From Eubacteriaceae bacterium (lineage in GTDB: Bacteria; Bacillota; Clostridia; Lachnospirales; Lachnospiraceae), in assembly GCA_910575665.1 (NCBI GenBank), contig CAJTFB010000004.1, positions 62,001-126,000 on the forward strand: a stretch of DNA of 64,000 nt, in the 5' to 3' direction. The notes beneath the pieces are model-generated. The model saw only the letters and a list, made by a program, of their open reading frames with translations. It did not search any database and had not been told where the DNA came from. The position numbers and the translations under genes were made by a program. The stretch's first letter is position 1, and every line of letters starts with the position of its first letter. Below, piece after piece: positions 10,395 to 19,562 of the stretch.

Positions 10395-12800
10395 TTAGTG
10401 ACCGGTACAGGTCTCTGAAGGTATGCTGCCTTTGGCAAAGTATTCTTTTATTCTGGTGGAAGTGTGGGTTCCGTCTGTTACGAGCTTTCCACATTGGAGG
10501 CAAACGTAGGCGGAAACCACCGAATCCGGTTTCTCAAAATCTGTTTTTTCGTAGCGTTTATTTATTTTTTCCATAATCGCTTTCCAGATCGTTTTATGAT
10601 ACGTGGTATTATTTTGTTTTTCGCTGGCATCAAAACCGCCCCAGACTCCAGCGGTCAGGTAGGGAGTGTATCCCACAAACCAGAGATCCTTGTTGTCGGT
10701 GGTGGTACCAGTTTTTCCTGCCAGCGGCATATCAATTTCTGAAAATCTCAGTGCTGTCCCAGTGCCTGCGTTGATCACATCTTCCATGGCATCCGTTAGA
10801 AGCCATGCGGTGGAATCCTTCATAACCTGTTTGCTGGTAGGTGTTGTGATGATGGTCGTTGTTTTTCCTTCGGAAGTCTTTTTTTCTTTCTTTGGCAAAT
10901 TGGACAACAAAACATTTCCGTTGTGATCGATCACTTTCGTGTAGAAAGTAGGTTTGTTGTAAACGCCGTTGTTGGCCACACAGGCAAAGGCGGAGGTTAA
11001 TTCCAGATTTGACACTCCCTTGGTCAACCCACCCAGTGCCATGGGAAGTGAGATATCAGTAAATATTTTCCCAGAGGGATCAGTATAACTGTCCACGAGA
11101 GAGGTAAATCCTAAATTTAATAAATAATCATAGCCGATCTTTGGCGTGACCTGCTCCAGTGTCTTAACTGCAATTACATTCATGGAGTTTGCGATGGCCT
11201 TACGGATTGTACTGGGACCGCGGTATCCGGGATACCAGTTTTTCACAAGCCGTTTTGTACCTGGATAGTAATATGGCTCGTCTACCTGGACTGTGGCAAG
11301 GCTCATACCGGAAGTATCCAGCGCTGGCAGGTAGGTAGAGAGCACTTTAAAGGTGGAACCGGGCTGACGCAGGGACAAAGTGGCGCGGTTTAGTGTCCGG
11401 CTGGCTGTCTTCTTTCCTCTTCCCCCGGTGATGGCTTTGACCTGACCGGTGTGCTGATCCATGACAATAAAAGAAGCCTGGGGCTGTATCACATATTCGA
11501 TCTTCTCTCCCTCTACATTTTTCCCTTTGCTCATAGCCTTTTTATAGGTTTCAATATACTTTTTGCCGCCCTTTTTGTCATGATAATATAGGCTGATATT
11601 CTTCTTTTTTTCTTTGGCAAACCAGTTTTTCATCGTGCCGGCATTATAATTGCTGGCCTTCCCCTTGGAGTCTGTCACCGTGAGCTGGTAATTGAGCTGA
11701 TAGGTGGAATCTGCTGGATAATAGGCATTGTTGTTCATTACCTCGTCGCAGATTTTCTGCATGGAAGAATCCTGGGTGGAGTAGATCGTCAGTCCGCCCC
11801 GGTAAAGGGCATTGTACGCCTGGGTTTCGGTGTATCCCAGTTCCTCTTTCATGTCGGCGATCACCTGGTTGATCAGGGAATCGGTAAAATAAGATGTGGG
11901 ACCGGAGAGAGCCACCGTTTCCTTGTTTACGGATTTGATCCGGGCATATACCTTATCGGCCATAGCGATATCGTATTCTGCGGAGGTTATACGTCCCTGT
12001 TCCTTCATATAAGAAAGAACCGTAGCACGTTTTTTCGCATTTTTCTTGGGATGGGTGATGGGGTTGTACCCGGAAGGGTTCTGGGTGATGCCAGCCAAAA
12101 CAGCGGATTCGGAGATGGTCAATTCCGAAACATCTTTATTAAAATACCGTTTTGAGGCAGCCTGCACCCCAAGGGTGTTCTGACCAAGGTTTATCGTGTT
12201 CAGATAATATTCCAGAATCTGGTTTTTAGTCAGTTTATTTTCAAGCTGTATCGCCAGATACTGCTCCTGGATTTTTCGCTCGATTTTCTGCACCAGCGTG
12301 TGTTCCTCACCGCCGCCAAAAACCTGATTTTTCAAGAGCTGCTGTGTGAGAGTGCTGGCGCCCTGGCGAAATTCACCCCCATTTGTCAGCGCGCTGTATA
12401 TGGCACGGAAAATACCTCTTAAGTCAATGCCGTCGTGGGTCCAGAAGCGCTCGTCCTCAATCGCCACGAAAGCATTCTGCAGATGGACCGGGATCTGATC
12501 CAGAGTGGCATATTCCCGGTTCGCCTCTCTTCCCACCAGAGTCTGAACGACTTTGCCCTTAGCGTTCAGGATCGTGGTAGCATATCCTTCTGGTACTACA
12601 TTGATGGATTCGATACCGGGAGCCGTCTCCATCAGTCCGTTGATGATTCCGGCGAGGCCGCTGATTCCTGTGAAAGCACAGACTACCAGGAAGATCAGGA
12701 TCAGTCTGGCTGCCAGTACTTTTAGCTTGTGTATACGGTGGGTGGCTGGCGATTTGAGAGATTTTGCCTTCGCCAGCACACTTTTTCTGCTAAAATTCAT
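10395..12800 (-). CDS. Class A penicillin-binding protein (PBP1A family)
   Basis: Bifunctional peptidoglycan glycosyltransferase/transpeptidase of 801 residues. A basic cytoplasmic head is followed by one membrane segment (about 27-50). The glycosyltransferase domain shows EDERFWTHDG and GASTLTQQLLKN. The transpeptidase domain shows the active-site STFK (S482, K485), SMN and KTGTT near residue 696. The tail has a Cys-containing CLQCGK module common in clostridial PBPs. GAAAGG precedes ATG 12800. It is monocistronic and divergent from yigZ. It acts outside the membrane and is a beta-lactam target. Confidence 0.95.
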   Translation of the reverse strand: MNFSRKSVLAKAKSLKSPATHRIHKLKVLAARLILIFLVVCAFTGISGLAGIINGLMETAPGIESINVVPEGYATTILNAKGKVVQTLVGREANREYATLDQIPVHLQNAFVAIEDERFWTHDGIDLRGIFRAIYSALTNGGEFRQGASTLTQQLLKNQVFGGGEEHTLVQKIERKIQEQYLAIQLENKLTKNQILEYYLNTINLGQNTLGVQAASKRYFNKDVSELTISESAVLAGITQNPSGYNPITHPKKNAKKRATVLSYMKEQGRITSAEYDIAMADKVYARIKSVNKETVALSGPTSYFTDSLINQVIADMKEELGYTETQAYNALYRGGLTIYSTQDSSMQKICDEVMNNNAYYPADSTYQLNYQLTVTDSKGKASNYNAGTMKNWFAKEKKKNISLYYHDKKGGKKYIETYKKAMSKGKNVEGEKIEYVIQPQASFIVMDQHTGQVKAITGGRGKKTASRTLNRATLSLRQPGSTFKVLSTYLPALDTSGMSLATVQVDEPYYYPGTKRLVKNWYPGYRGPSTIRKAIANSMNVIAVKTLEQVTPKIGYDYLLNLGFTSLVDSYTDPSGKIFTDISLPMALGGLTKGVSNLELTSAFACVANNGVYNKPTFYTKVIDHNGNVLLSNLPKKEKKTSEGKTTTIITTPTSKQVMKDSTAWLLTDAMEDVINAGTGTALRFSEIDMPLAGKTGTTTDNKDLWFVGYTPYLTAGVWGGFDASEKQNNTTYHKTIWKAIMEKINKRYEKTDFEKPDSVVSAYVCLQCGKLVTDGTHTSTRIKEYFAKGSIPSETCTGH

Positions 12801-12885
12801 AGGATAATCAAACCTTTCTATAGGGATCCAACCAAAGGATGGGTTAGATGATTGACAAGTTCTAAGGATAGTATACCAAAAACTC

Positions 12886-12914
12886 TTGCAAAGGAAAAGA
12901 AAAATTAGTAAACT
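12886..12914 (+). promoter_or_regulatory. Promoter of the yigZ-rarA-tgt run
   Basis: TTGCAA (12886-12891), a 17-base spacer and TAAACT (12909-12914), about 80 bases before yigZ. Confidence 0.5.
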
Positions 12915-12991
12915 AGTGATATGCTGCTGGGGTCAAAAGATATTTTGCCCCTGGCATTATGATCTTTTGATGGGGAAAGGACAGGTGCGAC

Positions 12992-13624
12992 ATGGAAGGA
13001 TCCCTGAAAATTGTGACCGAAGGGGGCACTGGCGAGGTGATAGAAAAAAAGTCCCGTTTTATCGCCAGTATATTTCCCATACAGACAGAGGAGGAGGCGC
13101 TGACCTATCTTTCTCAGGTGCGGAAAAAATATTACGATGCGAGACACAACTGCTTTGCCTATGTGGTGGGAGAGAAGAACGAGACGGAGCGGTGCAGTGA
13201 TGATGGGGAACCCTCGGGAACGGCGGGGAGACCGATGATGGATGTACTGACGGGACAGGGGCTTCACAATGTCCTTGTGGTGGTGACCCGGTACTTCGGG
13301 GGAACGCTGTTAGGCACTGGCGGACTGGTGCGGGCCTATTCGGCGGCCGTGAAAGCCGGGCTGGAAAACTGCGTGATCCAGGAAAAGATCCGTGGCTGCC
13401 AGGTGCATTTTGTGACAGATTATAATGGACTGGGAAAGATCCAGCACATCGCGGCGGGGCTCAAGCTTCCGGAGAAAGATGCGGTATATGGGGAAAAGGT
13501 GGAGCTTACCTATCTGGTTCCCGCCCAGAAGGTAGATCAGCTGGAGCGGGAAGTGACGGAAAAGACAGGCGGTAGAACAGGGATAGACAGGGAGGAAGAG
13601 ACATGGATCTACTGGAATACATGA
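12992..13624 (+). CDS. yigZ: YigZ/IMPACT-family protein
   Basis: Family named for YigZ of E. coli and eukaryotic IMPACT, 210 residues. The N-terminal domain has the hallmarks KKSRFIA, ARHNCFAYV, SDDGEPSGTAG and VVTRYFGG; the C-terminal domain (from about 140) is a ferredoxin-like DUF1949 fold. IMPACT is a translational regulator in eukaryotes, but the bacterial function is not settled. GGAAAGGA lies before ATG 12992. Its last 22 bases overlap rarA, making it the first gene of a tightly packed run. Confidence 0.92.
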   Translation: MEGSLKIVTEGGTGEVIEKKSRFIASIFPIQTEEEALTYLSQVRKKYYDARHNCFAYVVGEKNETERCSDDGEPSGTAGRPMMDVLTGQGLHNVLVVVTRYFGGTLLGTGGLVRAYSAAVKAGLENCVIQEKIRGCQVHFVTDYNGLGKIQHIAAGLKLPEKDAVYGEKVELTYLVPAQKVDQLEREVTEKTGGRTGIDREEETWIYWNT

Positions 13625-14943
13625 ATGAAAAAAATAAAGAAAAAGAATCTCCCCTTGCTTCCAGGCTCCGTCCCAGGACACTGGATGAGGTGGTTGGACA
13701 GGAGCATATCATTGGGCGGGACAAGCTGCTTTACCGGGCGATCCAGGCGGATAAACTCAGTTCTATCCTTTTGTTCGGTCCGCCAGGGACAGGAAAGACC
13801 ACGCTGGCGAAGGTAATCGCGGGGACCACAAAGGCGGAATTCCTTCAGATCAACGCCACCTCTGCCGGAAAGAAGGATATGGAAGAGGTGATTCAAAAGG
13901 CAAAAGAAAATGCCGGCATGTATGCCAGAAAAACCATTTTGTTTATTGATGAGATCCATCGATTCAACAAGGGGCAGCAGGACTACCTGCTTCCTTTTGT
14001 GGAAGACGGGACGGTGGTCCTGATCGGCGCTACGACGGAAAATCCTTATTTTGAGGTTAATGGGGCGCTGATCTCCCGCTCGATCATTTTTGAACTTCAT
14101 CCTTTGTCGGAGGAAAATATCCGGGATCTGATCTGCCGGGCGCTGGAAGACAAAGAGCGGGGGCTGGGAAGTTATCAGGCAGAGATTGACAAGGAAGCGT
14201 TGGATTTTCTTGCTGATATCAGCGGAGGCGACGCCAGGACGGCGCTGAATGCCATAGAGCTCGGTGTGCTGACCACAGAGCGGAGCAGGGACGGAAAGAT
14301 CCATATTACGCCGGAAGTGGCAGAGGAGTGTATTCAGAAGCGGACACTGCGGTATGATAAGACGGGAGATAACCACTACGATACCATTTCGGCATTTATT
14401 AAGAGTATGCGGGGATCGGATCCAGATGCGGCGGTGTATTATCTGGCGCGAATGCTCTATGCCGGCGAAGATATCCGTTTTATCGCCCGGAGGATCATGA
14501 TCTGTGCTTCTGAAGATGTATCCAATGCCGATCCCCAGGCGTTGGTAGTGGCGACTCAGGCGGCCCAGGCGGTGGAGAGGCTGGGGATGCCGGAGGCGCG
14601 GATCGTGCTGGCCCAGGCGGCAAGTTATGTGGCGTGTGCCCCGAAGAGCAATTCAGCGATTATGGCCATCGATGCCGCGATGCAATATGTAGCATCTCAT
14701 CCCAATTACCGCATTCCATCCTATCTTCAGGATTCTCATTACAAGGGGGCGGCAAAGCTGGGGCATGGCATCGGTTATAAATATGCCCACAACTATGAGA
14801 ACCATTATGTAGATCAGCAGTATCTGCCGGATGAGGTCAGTGATGAAAGGTTTTATACACTGTCTGATCAGGGGTATGAAAAAAAGTTAAAACAGCATTT
14901 AATGAATATAAAAGGTGGAAAGGAAGCGCTGGAACATGAATGA
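13603..14943 (+). CDS. rarA: Replication-associated recombination protein A (AAA+ ATPase)
   Basis: MgsA/RarA/WRNIP1 family ATPase that acts at stalled replication forks. 446 residues, with Walker A FGPPGTGKTT (about 58-67), Walker B FIDEIHRFNKGQQD, sensor I IGATTENP and arginine-finger SRS. The C-terminal part (HYDTISAFIKSMRGSDPDAA, then the tetramerisation region) is complete. GGAGGAAG precedes ATG 13603 inside yigZ, so translation is coupled. Confidence 0.96.
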   Translation: MDLLEYMNEKNKEKESPLASRLRPRTLDEVVGQEHIIGRDKLLYRAIQADKLSSILLFGPPGTGKTTLAKVIAGTTKAEFLQINATSAGKKDMEEVIQKAKENAGMYARKTILFIDEIHRFNKGQQDYLLPFVEDGTVVLIGATTENPYFEVNGALISRSIIFELHPLSEENIRDLICRALEDKERGLGSYQAEIDKEALDFLADISGGDARTALNAIELGVLTTERSRDGKIHITPEVAEECIQKRTLRYDKTGDNHYDTISAFIKSMRGSDPDAAVYYLARMLYAGEDIRFIARRIMICASEDVSNADPQALVVATQAAQAVERLGMPEARIVLAQAASYVACAPKSNSAIMAIDAAMQYVASHPNYRIPSYLQDSHYKGAAKLGHGIGYKYAHNYENHYVDQQYLPDEVSDERFYTLSDQGYEKKLKQHLMNIKGGKEALEHE

Positions 14944-15184
14944 GAAGAAAAAAGAACAGAAAACACCGACCAGCTCCTATCCCAGAGGAGTCCGAATCTT
15001 TGCCATCGCAGGTGTGGTACTTCTGGTGCTGCTCTACATTGCAACACTGATTGCGGCGCTGACAACGTCACCCACTTCCGGGGGATTGTTCAAAGCATGT
15101 CTGGGGGCGTCGATTCTGATCCCCATTATGCTGTGGTTATATATACGGTTTGCGAAACTTTTGGGAGGAAAGAGAGACAAATGA
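14936..15184 (+). CDS. Small two-helix membrane protein
   Basis: 82 residues of unknown function. A charged N-terminus (MNEKKKEQK) is followed by two hydrophobic helices separated by a short Ser/Thr/Gly loop and a basic tail (GGKRDK). ATG 14936 is preferred over GTG 14915 because AAGGAAG lies nine bases upstream. It overlaps rarA by eight bases and tgt by four, so it is embedded in the operon. Small proteins at this place occur in related Firmicutes, but no role is known to me. Confidence 0.7.
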   Translation: MNEKKKEQKTPTSSYPRGVRIFAIAGVVLLVLLYIATLIAALTTSPTSGGLFKACLGASILIPIMLWLYIRFAKLLGGKRDK

Positions 15185-16320
15185 AAAGATTTACAGTAAA
15201 GGCTCAGGAGGGGAAGGCGCGCAGCGGAGTGATGAAAACTCCCCACGGTGATATCCTGACGCCGGTATTTATGAATGTGGGGACGGCAGCTGCCATAAAA
15301 GGGGCAGTTTCCACGGTGGATCTAAAGGAGATCGGTACCCAGGTGGAGCTGTCCAATACCTATCATCTTCATGTGAGACCGGGAGATGACGTGGTGAGGA
15401 AAATGGGAGGACTTCACCGGTTTATGAACTGGGACCGTCCGATCCTGACGGACTCCGGTGGCTTTCAGGTGTTTTCCCTGGCGGGACTGCGGCGGATCAA
15501 AGAAGAGGGGGTTTATTTTAATTCCCATATTGACGGAAGAAAGATATTTATGGGGCCGGAGGAAAGCATGCAGATCCAGTCCAATCTTGCATCCACCATT
15601 GCCATGGCATTTGATGAATGCCCGCCCCATCCTGCCACCAGAGATTATATGGAGGCTTCTGTGGCGCGGACTACCAGGTGGCTGGAGCGCTGCAAAAAAG
15701 AGATGGAGCGGCTGAATGCCAGAGAGGACACGCTGAACAAAGAGCAGCTGCTCTTTGGTATCAATCAGGGTGGCACCTTTGAGGACATCCGTATCCGGCA
15801 TGCCCAGCAGATCGGCGAGTTGGATCTGGACGGCTATGCAGTGGGAGGTCTGGCAGTGGGAGAAAGCCATGAGGAGATGTACCGCATATTGGATGAGGTG
15901 GTGCCGGCGCTTCCCCAGGACAAACCGGTATATCTGATGGGTGTGGGGACGCCGGAAAATATACTGGAGGGTGTGGAGAGAGGCGTGGATTTCTTTGACT
16001 GCGTCTACCCTGCAAGAAATGGCCGGCACGGTCATGCTTATACCAACCTGGGAAAAATGAATTTGATGAATAAGCGGTTTGAACTGGATGAGCGCCCTGT
16101 GGAGGAGGGCTGCCAGTGTCCGGCGTGTCGCCACTATTCCAGAAGCTACATTCGGCATCTGCTGAAAGCAAAAGAAATGCTGGGACTTCGATTATTAGTC
16201 TTGCATAATCTGTATTTTTATAATACAATGATGAATGAGATTCGCGAAGCGATCGAGAGCAACCGTTTTGCAGAATATAAAAAGAAAAAGATAGATTTAA
16301 TGAGTTCCGAAGGATATTAA
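15181..16320 (+). CDS. tgt: tRNA-guanine transglycosylase
   Basis: Exchanges the wobble guanine of GUN-anticodon tRNAs for a queuosine precursor. 379 residues, the normal length. The active-site DSGGFQ (about residue 91), the second catalytic segment DCVYPARNGRHG (about 272) and the zinc motif CQCPACRHYS (about 311) are intact. ATG 15181 is chosen because GGGAGG (15163-15168) fits it and the protein then begins MKRFTVKAQEG like the family; an upstream in-frame start would lie inside the preceding gene. queA is not adjacent; yajC follows as in many bacteria. Confidence 0.97.
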   Translation: MKRFTVKAQEGKARSGVMKTPHGDILTPVFMNVGTAAAIKGAVSTVDLKEIGTQVELSNTYHLHVRPGDDVVRKMGGLHRFMNWDRPILTDSGGFQVFSLAGLRRIKEEGVYFNSHIDGRKIFMGPEESMQIQSNLASTIAMAFDECPPHPATRDYMEASVARTTRWLERCKKEMERLNAREDTLNKEQLLFGINQGGTFEDIRIRHAQQIGELDLDGYAVGGLAVGESHEEMYRILDEVVPALPQDKPVYLMGVGTPENILEGVERGVDFFDCVYPARNGRHGHAYTNLGKMNLMNKRFELDERPVEEGCQCPACRHYSRSYIRHLLKAKEMLGLRLLVLHNLYFYNTMMNEIREAIESNRFAEYKKKKIDLMSSEGY

Positions 16321-16348
16321 ATCTGAACAGTATTCAGGAGGTACGAAA

Positions 16349-16618
16349 ATGGAGACGTATTACATGCTTTTTGTATGGGTGGTTATCATCGCAGTATTTT
16401 ATTTCTTGATGATCCGTCCGCAGAGAAAAAAGGAAAAGGAACACGAAGCGATGGTATCCGCTGTGGCAGTTGGCGACAGTATTCTGACAACCAGCGGCTT
16501 CTATGGTGTTGTCATAGACATGACCGACGATGTCGTAATTGTTGAGTTCGGAAGCAACAAAAACTGCCGGATCCCGATGAAAAAGGAAGCAATTGTTGAG
16601 GTGGAAAAGTCGGAGTAA
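16349..16618 (+). CDS. yajC: YajC preprotein translocase subunit
   Basis: Accessory subunit of the Sec-SecDF complex. 89 residues with one N-terminal membrane helix (about 5-23) followed by the family signature MIRPQRKKEKE and a small beta-rich cytoplasmic domain. CAGGAGG precedes ATG 16349. The tgt-yajC order is widely conserved; secDF is not in this window. Confidence 0.95.
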   Translation: METYYMLFVWVVIIAVFYFLMIRPQRKKEKEHEAMVSAVAVGDSILTTSGFYGVVIDMTDDVVIVEFGSNKNCRIPMKKEAIVEVEKSE

Positions 16619-16672
16619 AAACTTAATCCAAATTAAAACCGAATCAAAACAGGACTTCATGATCTTTCACTG

Positions 16673-16767
16673 CCGGTGTAACGCTTCATTACAAACCGTT
16701 GCACCAAGTTTCGTTTTTTGCAGTGGCTGGATGTGGAGTTCTTTTTCGTTTGGTTTGACCACACCGG
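16673..16767. other. Nested inverted repeat in the yajC downstream gap
   Basis: The 307-base gap after yajC contains CCGGTGT (16673-16679) matched by ACACCGG (16761-16767), and inside it CAAACC (16692-16697) matched by GGTTTG (16752-16757). Together they would fold a roughly 95-base structure. It could be an RNA element, a weak terminator or a small degenerate inverted-repeat element. Confidence 0.35.
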
Positions 16768-16823
16768 TAATATAAAATATATCAAAAATGCTGTCAAATT
16801 TTAAGAAACATTTACATAATGTG

Positions 16824-16853
16824 TTGCTTTTAATTATTGTATTGTAGTATAAT
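16824..16853 (+). promoter_or_regulatory. Promoter of the binding-protein/HD-GYP pair
   Basis: TTGCTT (16824-16829), an 18-base spacer and TATAAT (16848-16853), 72 bases before the lipoprotein start. Confidence 0.55.
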
Positions 16854-16925
16854 AAAATAGGAGATCCAGATTTTCTACAAGTGAATTTTTGAACAATTTG
16901 GATAAATACTAAAGGGGGAAATGAC

Positions 16926-18160
16926 ATGCGAAGAGGGGAAAAATTTGTGCTGTGCATAGTGGCAGCATGTGTTCTGCTATGTTCTTGTCAAAAGGGAGAA
17001 CCGAAAGAAAAGGTGTCTTTAAAATTATGGGGACCGGAGGGGAACCAGGAGTTATTGAGAGAGATGTCGGATGAGTTTTGTGAGAATTACAAAGACCAGG
17101 CGGAGATCGATATACATATTGGCGTAGAAGATGAAAATGATTTTAAAGGAGATTATTTAAAAATGTAGAGGGAAGTGCAGATGTTTTTTCTTTCGTGGAT
17201 GATCAGCTTTATGAGCTGGTTTCGCATAAATCACTTCTGCCTATTACCTTTGGAACCGATAAGGTGATCTTGGAAAGCGGCGGGGAGGATTCTCCGGCGG
17301 TTCAGAGTGCGATGTGTGAAGGACAGCTTTATGCGTGTCCGAAGACCGCTTCCAATGGGTATTTTTTGTATTATAACAGTGAGTATTTTAGTGAAAAAGA
17401 TATAAAGAGTTTTGACCAAATTCTGAAAGTGGCAGAGAAAGCCGGAAAAAAAGTATATATGGACTGGTCCAGTGGCTGGTATATTTATTCTTTCTTTGGT
17501 GGAGCGGGATTTGAACTGAAGCTGAATTCTGACAGAGTTACAAATCAATGTAACTGGAATAAAAAAAGTGGGAAGTATGCGGGAACAGATGTGGCGGAGG
17601 CGATGCTTCGGATTTCTTCCAGCGAAGCATTTTTCAGTGGAAATAACGATGAGTTCAGAGAAGGAGTGGAAAAGGGAGAGATCATTGCCGGAGTAAGCGG
17701 AACCTGGAATGTAGATATTGTGAGTAAAACTTATGGAGACCATTATGCGGCGGCGAAGCTGCCCACCTATACGATTCAGGGGGATCAGGTACAGATGGCA
17801 AGCTTTTCTGGTTATAAACTTATGGGGGTAAATGCCACGACAAAACAACCAGAGTGGGCACAGAAGCTGGCGATCTGGCTGACCAATGAGCAGAATCAAA
17901 AACGCTTTTATGAGAAGACCGGCGAGGGGCCGGCAAATATCAAGGCGGCGCAGTCGCAAAGTGTACAGAAGTCTCCGGCGATAAAGGCGCTTCTGGATCA
18001 GAGACAGTATAGTATCGTTCAAAATGTAGGAGGAAATTTCTGGGATGCTGCCACAGCATTTGGTATGATCATGGTTTCAGGAAATAAAGATAATCTGTCA
18101 CTCCAGGATGTTCTGAATGATCTTGTGGAAGAGACTGAAGCTCCGCTTAAAGAAAACTAA
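16926..18160 (+). pseudogene. Sugar-type extracellular solute-binding lipoprotein, frameshifted
   Basis: Two adjacent reading frames together make one MalE-like solute-binding protein of about 411 residues. The first (16926-17168) has a lipoprotein signal with lipobox LCSC (C21) and the start of the mature fold (VSLKLWGPEGNQE). It stops at TAG 17166. The second continues in the -1 frame from AAT 17162 (NVEGSADVFSFVDDQ) to 18160 without further damage. The joint lies on T TTA AAA (17156-17162), a canonical -1 slippery heptamer, with AAAGGAG five bases before. One missing A in the A-run would give the same result, so this may be an indel, a sequencing error or real recoding. No permease genes adjoin it; a membrane HD-GYP gene follows after 36 bases. 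Confidence 0.75.
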
Positions 18161-18196
18161 AGGTTTGTACCAGGGAAGTAAGGAGGTGCGTATAGA

Positions 18197-19528
18197 GTGA
18201 GGGGGATTACAAAACGTATCTTTTTTGCCGTCATTATTGCGGCGATCATAAGTTTTGGGTGCTTTTTTGTCGTTTTAATGGACATGGAGGATATCACCAA
18301 CAAATACAACAACTTGATTGATGGATATATTGAGAACCGCAGGATACTATCAGAGATCAATCAACGCATGTACCGCATTCAGGCGCAGGTGGCGAGCCAT
18401 GTTGTAAATACGGATGAGAGCAGGAATGAGATCTATGAAGAGCGGGTGGAGGAACTTGACAAAGAGATCCGTGAGCTGTTCCGGCGTTTTGAATCCCGGC
18501 TTACCATTACGGAGGAGAAAGATCTGTTTCGGCAGGTTACAAATAGTTATAACGCCTTTGATACCCAGATCGATATTGCCTTGAAGTTTAGCCGTGATGG
18601 TGCTTTTAAGTCAGCAGAATATTATGTCTGTACGGTGATGGAAGAGCATTTGGAAGAAGCAAACGATGCCTTTAATGCGTATTATGAGCGCACGAAGAAG
18701 GTGGTTGATGAAGCAAAGGGGGATATGGAGGAAGAACTGGCTCAGATCAAGATCTGGCGCAATGGGGCCATCGGTATCATTGTGATTGTCCTTCTGAACT
18801 GTCTCATTATCGTCTACCGAAGCGGCAGGAAGATCGTTAACCGGCAGCTTATGGATAGTTATGAAAACAATCAGCGGATCATGGATATGCAGTACAAGAC
18901 CATTGTGGGTATGGCAAATCTCATCGAGAGCCGGGATGGGGAGACTGGGGAGCACGTGAAACGAACCAGTGCCTATGCCGAGATGATCGCAGAGGAACTT
19001 TCCCAGGAAGTGCCTTATAAAGAAATAATCAATTCCGTCTACATGGAAAATCTGTGGAAAGCGGCGCCCCTTCATGACATTGGAAAGATTAAGATATCAG
19101 ATACCATTTTACAAAAACCCGGAAAGCTGACGGACGAGGAGTTTGAGCGGATGAAAATGCATGCGTCCGAGGGTGGAAAGATCATCGATGTGACGATGGG
19201 CGCCATCGATGACAGGGAGTATCTGGATATGGCCCATCAGGTAGCGAGATATCATCATGAAAGATGGGACGGATCGGGTTATCCAGATGGCCTTAGAGGC
19301 GAAGAGATTCCACTTTGTGCGAGGATCATGGCGGTAGCAGATGTGTTCGATGCCCTGGTCTCCAAGCGCTGTTACAAGAAAGCTATGACGGTAGAGAAGG
19401 CGTATAGTATCATACAGGAATCCAGCGGCAGTCATTTTGATCCAGTCGTTGCGGAGGCATTTATAAGGATCCGGCCAAGAGTAGAAGCATATCTTCGGAA
19501 TGAAGATGGAGAAGAGATCAGATTTTGA
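18197..19528 (+). CDS. Membrane HD-GYP domain protein (putative c-di-GMP phosphodiesterase)
   Basis: 443 residues. An N-terminal membrane helix (about 6-28) is followed by an extracytoplasmic helical domain (about 30-190) rich in Glu and Arg, a second helix (about 190-212) and a cytoplasmic HD-GYP domain. The catalytic set is complete: HDIGK, HHERWDGSGYP and DVFDAL. HD-GYP enzymes typically hydrolyse c-di-GMP. The layout is that of a chemoreceptor-like sensor with a phosphodiesterase output. The GTG start at 18197 has AGGAGGTG eight bases before. The preceding solute-binding lipoprotein could be its ligand-presenting partner. Confidence 0.88.
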   Translation: MRGITKRIFFAVIIAAIISFGCFFVVLMDMEDITNKYNNLIDGYIENRRILSEINQRMYRIQAQVASHVVNTDESRNEIYEERVEELDKEIRELFRRFESRLTITEEKDLFRQVTNSYNAFDTQIDIALKFSRDGAFKSAEYYVCTVMEEHLEEANDAFNAYYERTKKVVDEAKGDMEEELAQIKIWRNGAIGIIVIVLLNCLIIVYRSGRKIVNRQLMDSYENNQRIMDMQYKTIVGMANLIESRDGETGEHVKRTSAYAEMIAEELSQEVPYKEIINSVYMENLWKAAPLHDIGKIKISDTILQKPGKLTDEEFERMKMHASEGGKIIDVTMGAIDDREYLDMAHQVARYHHERWDGSGYPDGLRGEEIPLCARIMAVADVFDALVSKRCYKKAMTVEKAYSIIQESSGSHFDPVVAEAFIRIRPRVEAYLRNEDGEEIRF

Positions 19529-19562
19529 TAATGATTTGTACATATTCATTTAGGAGGCGCAT

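Noticed and set aside
13609-14376. A 255-codon minus-strand frame opposite rarA, and similar frames opposite tgt (15322-16158) and the ygiQ-family gene (5831-6523).
   Set aside because: Composition follows from the coding strand. No motifs, starts or conserved context support them.
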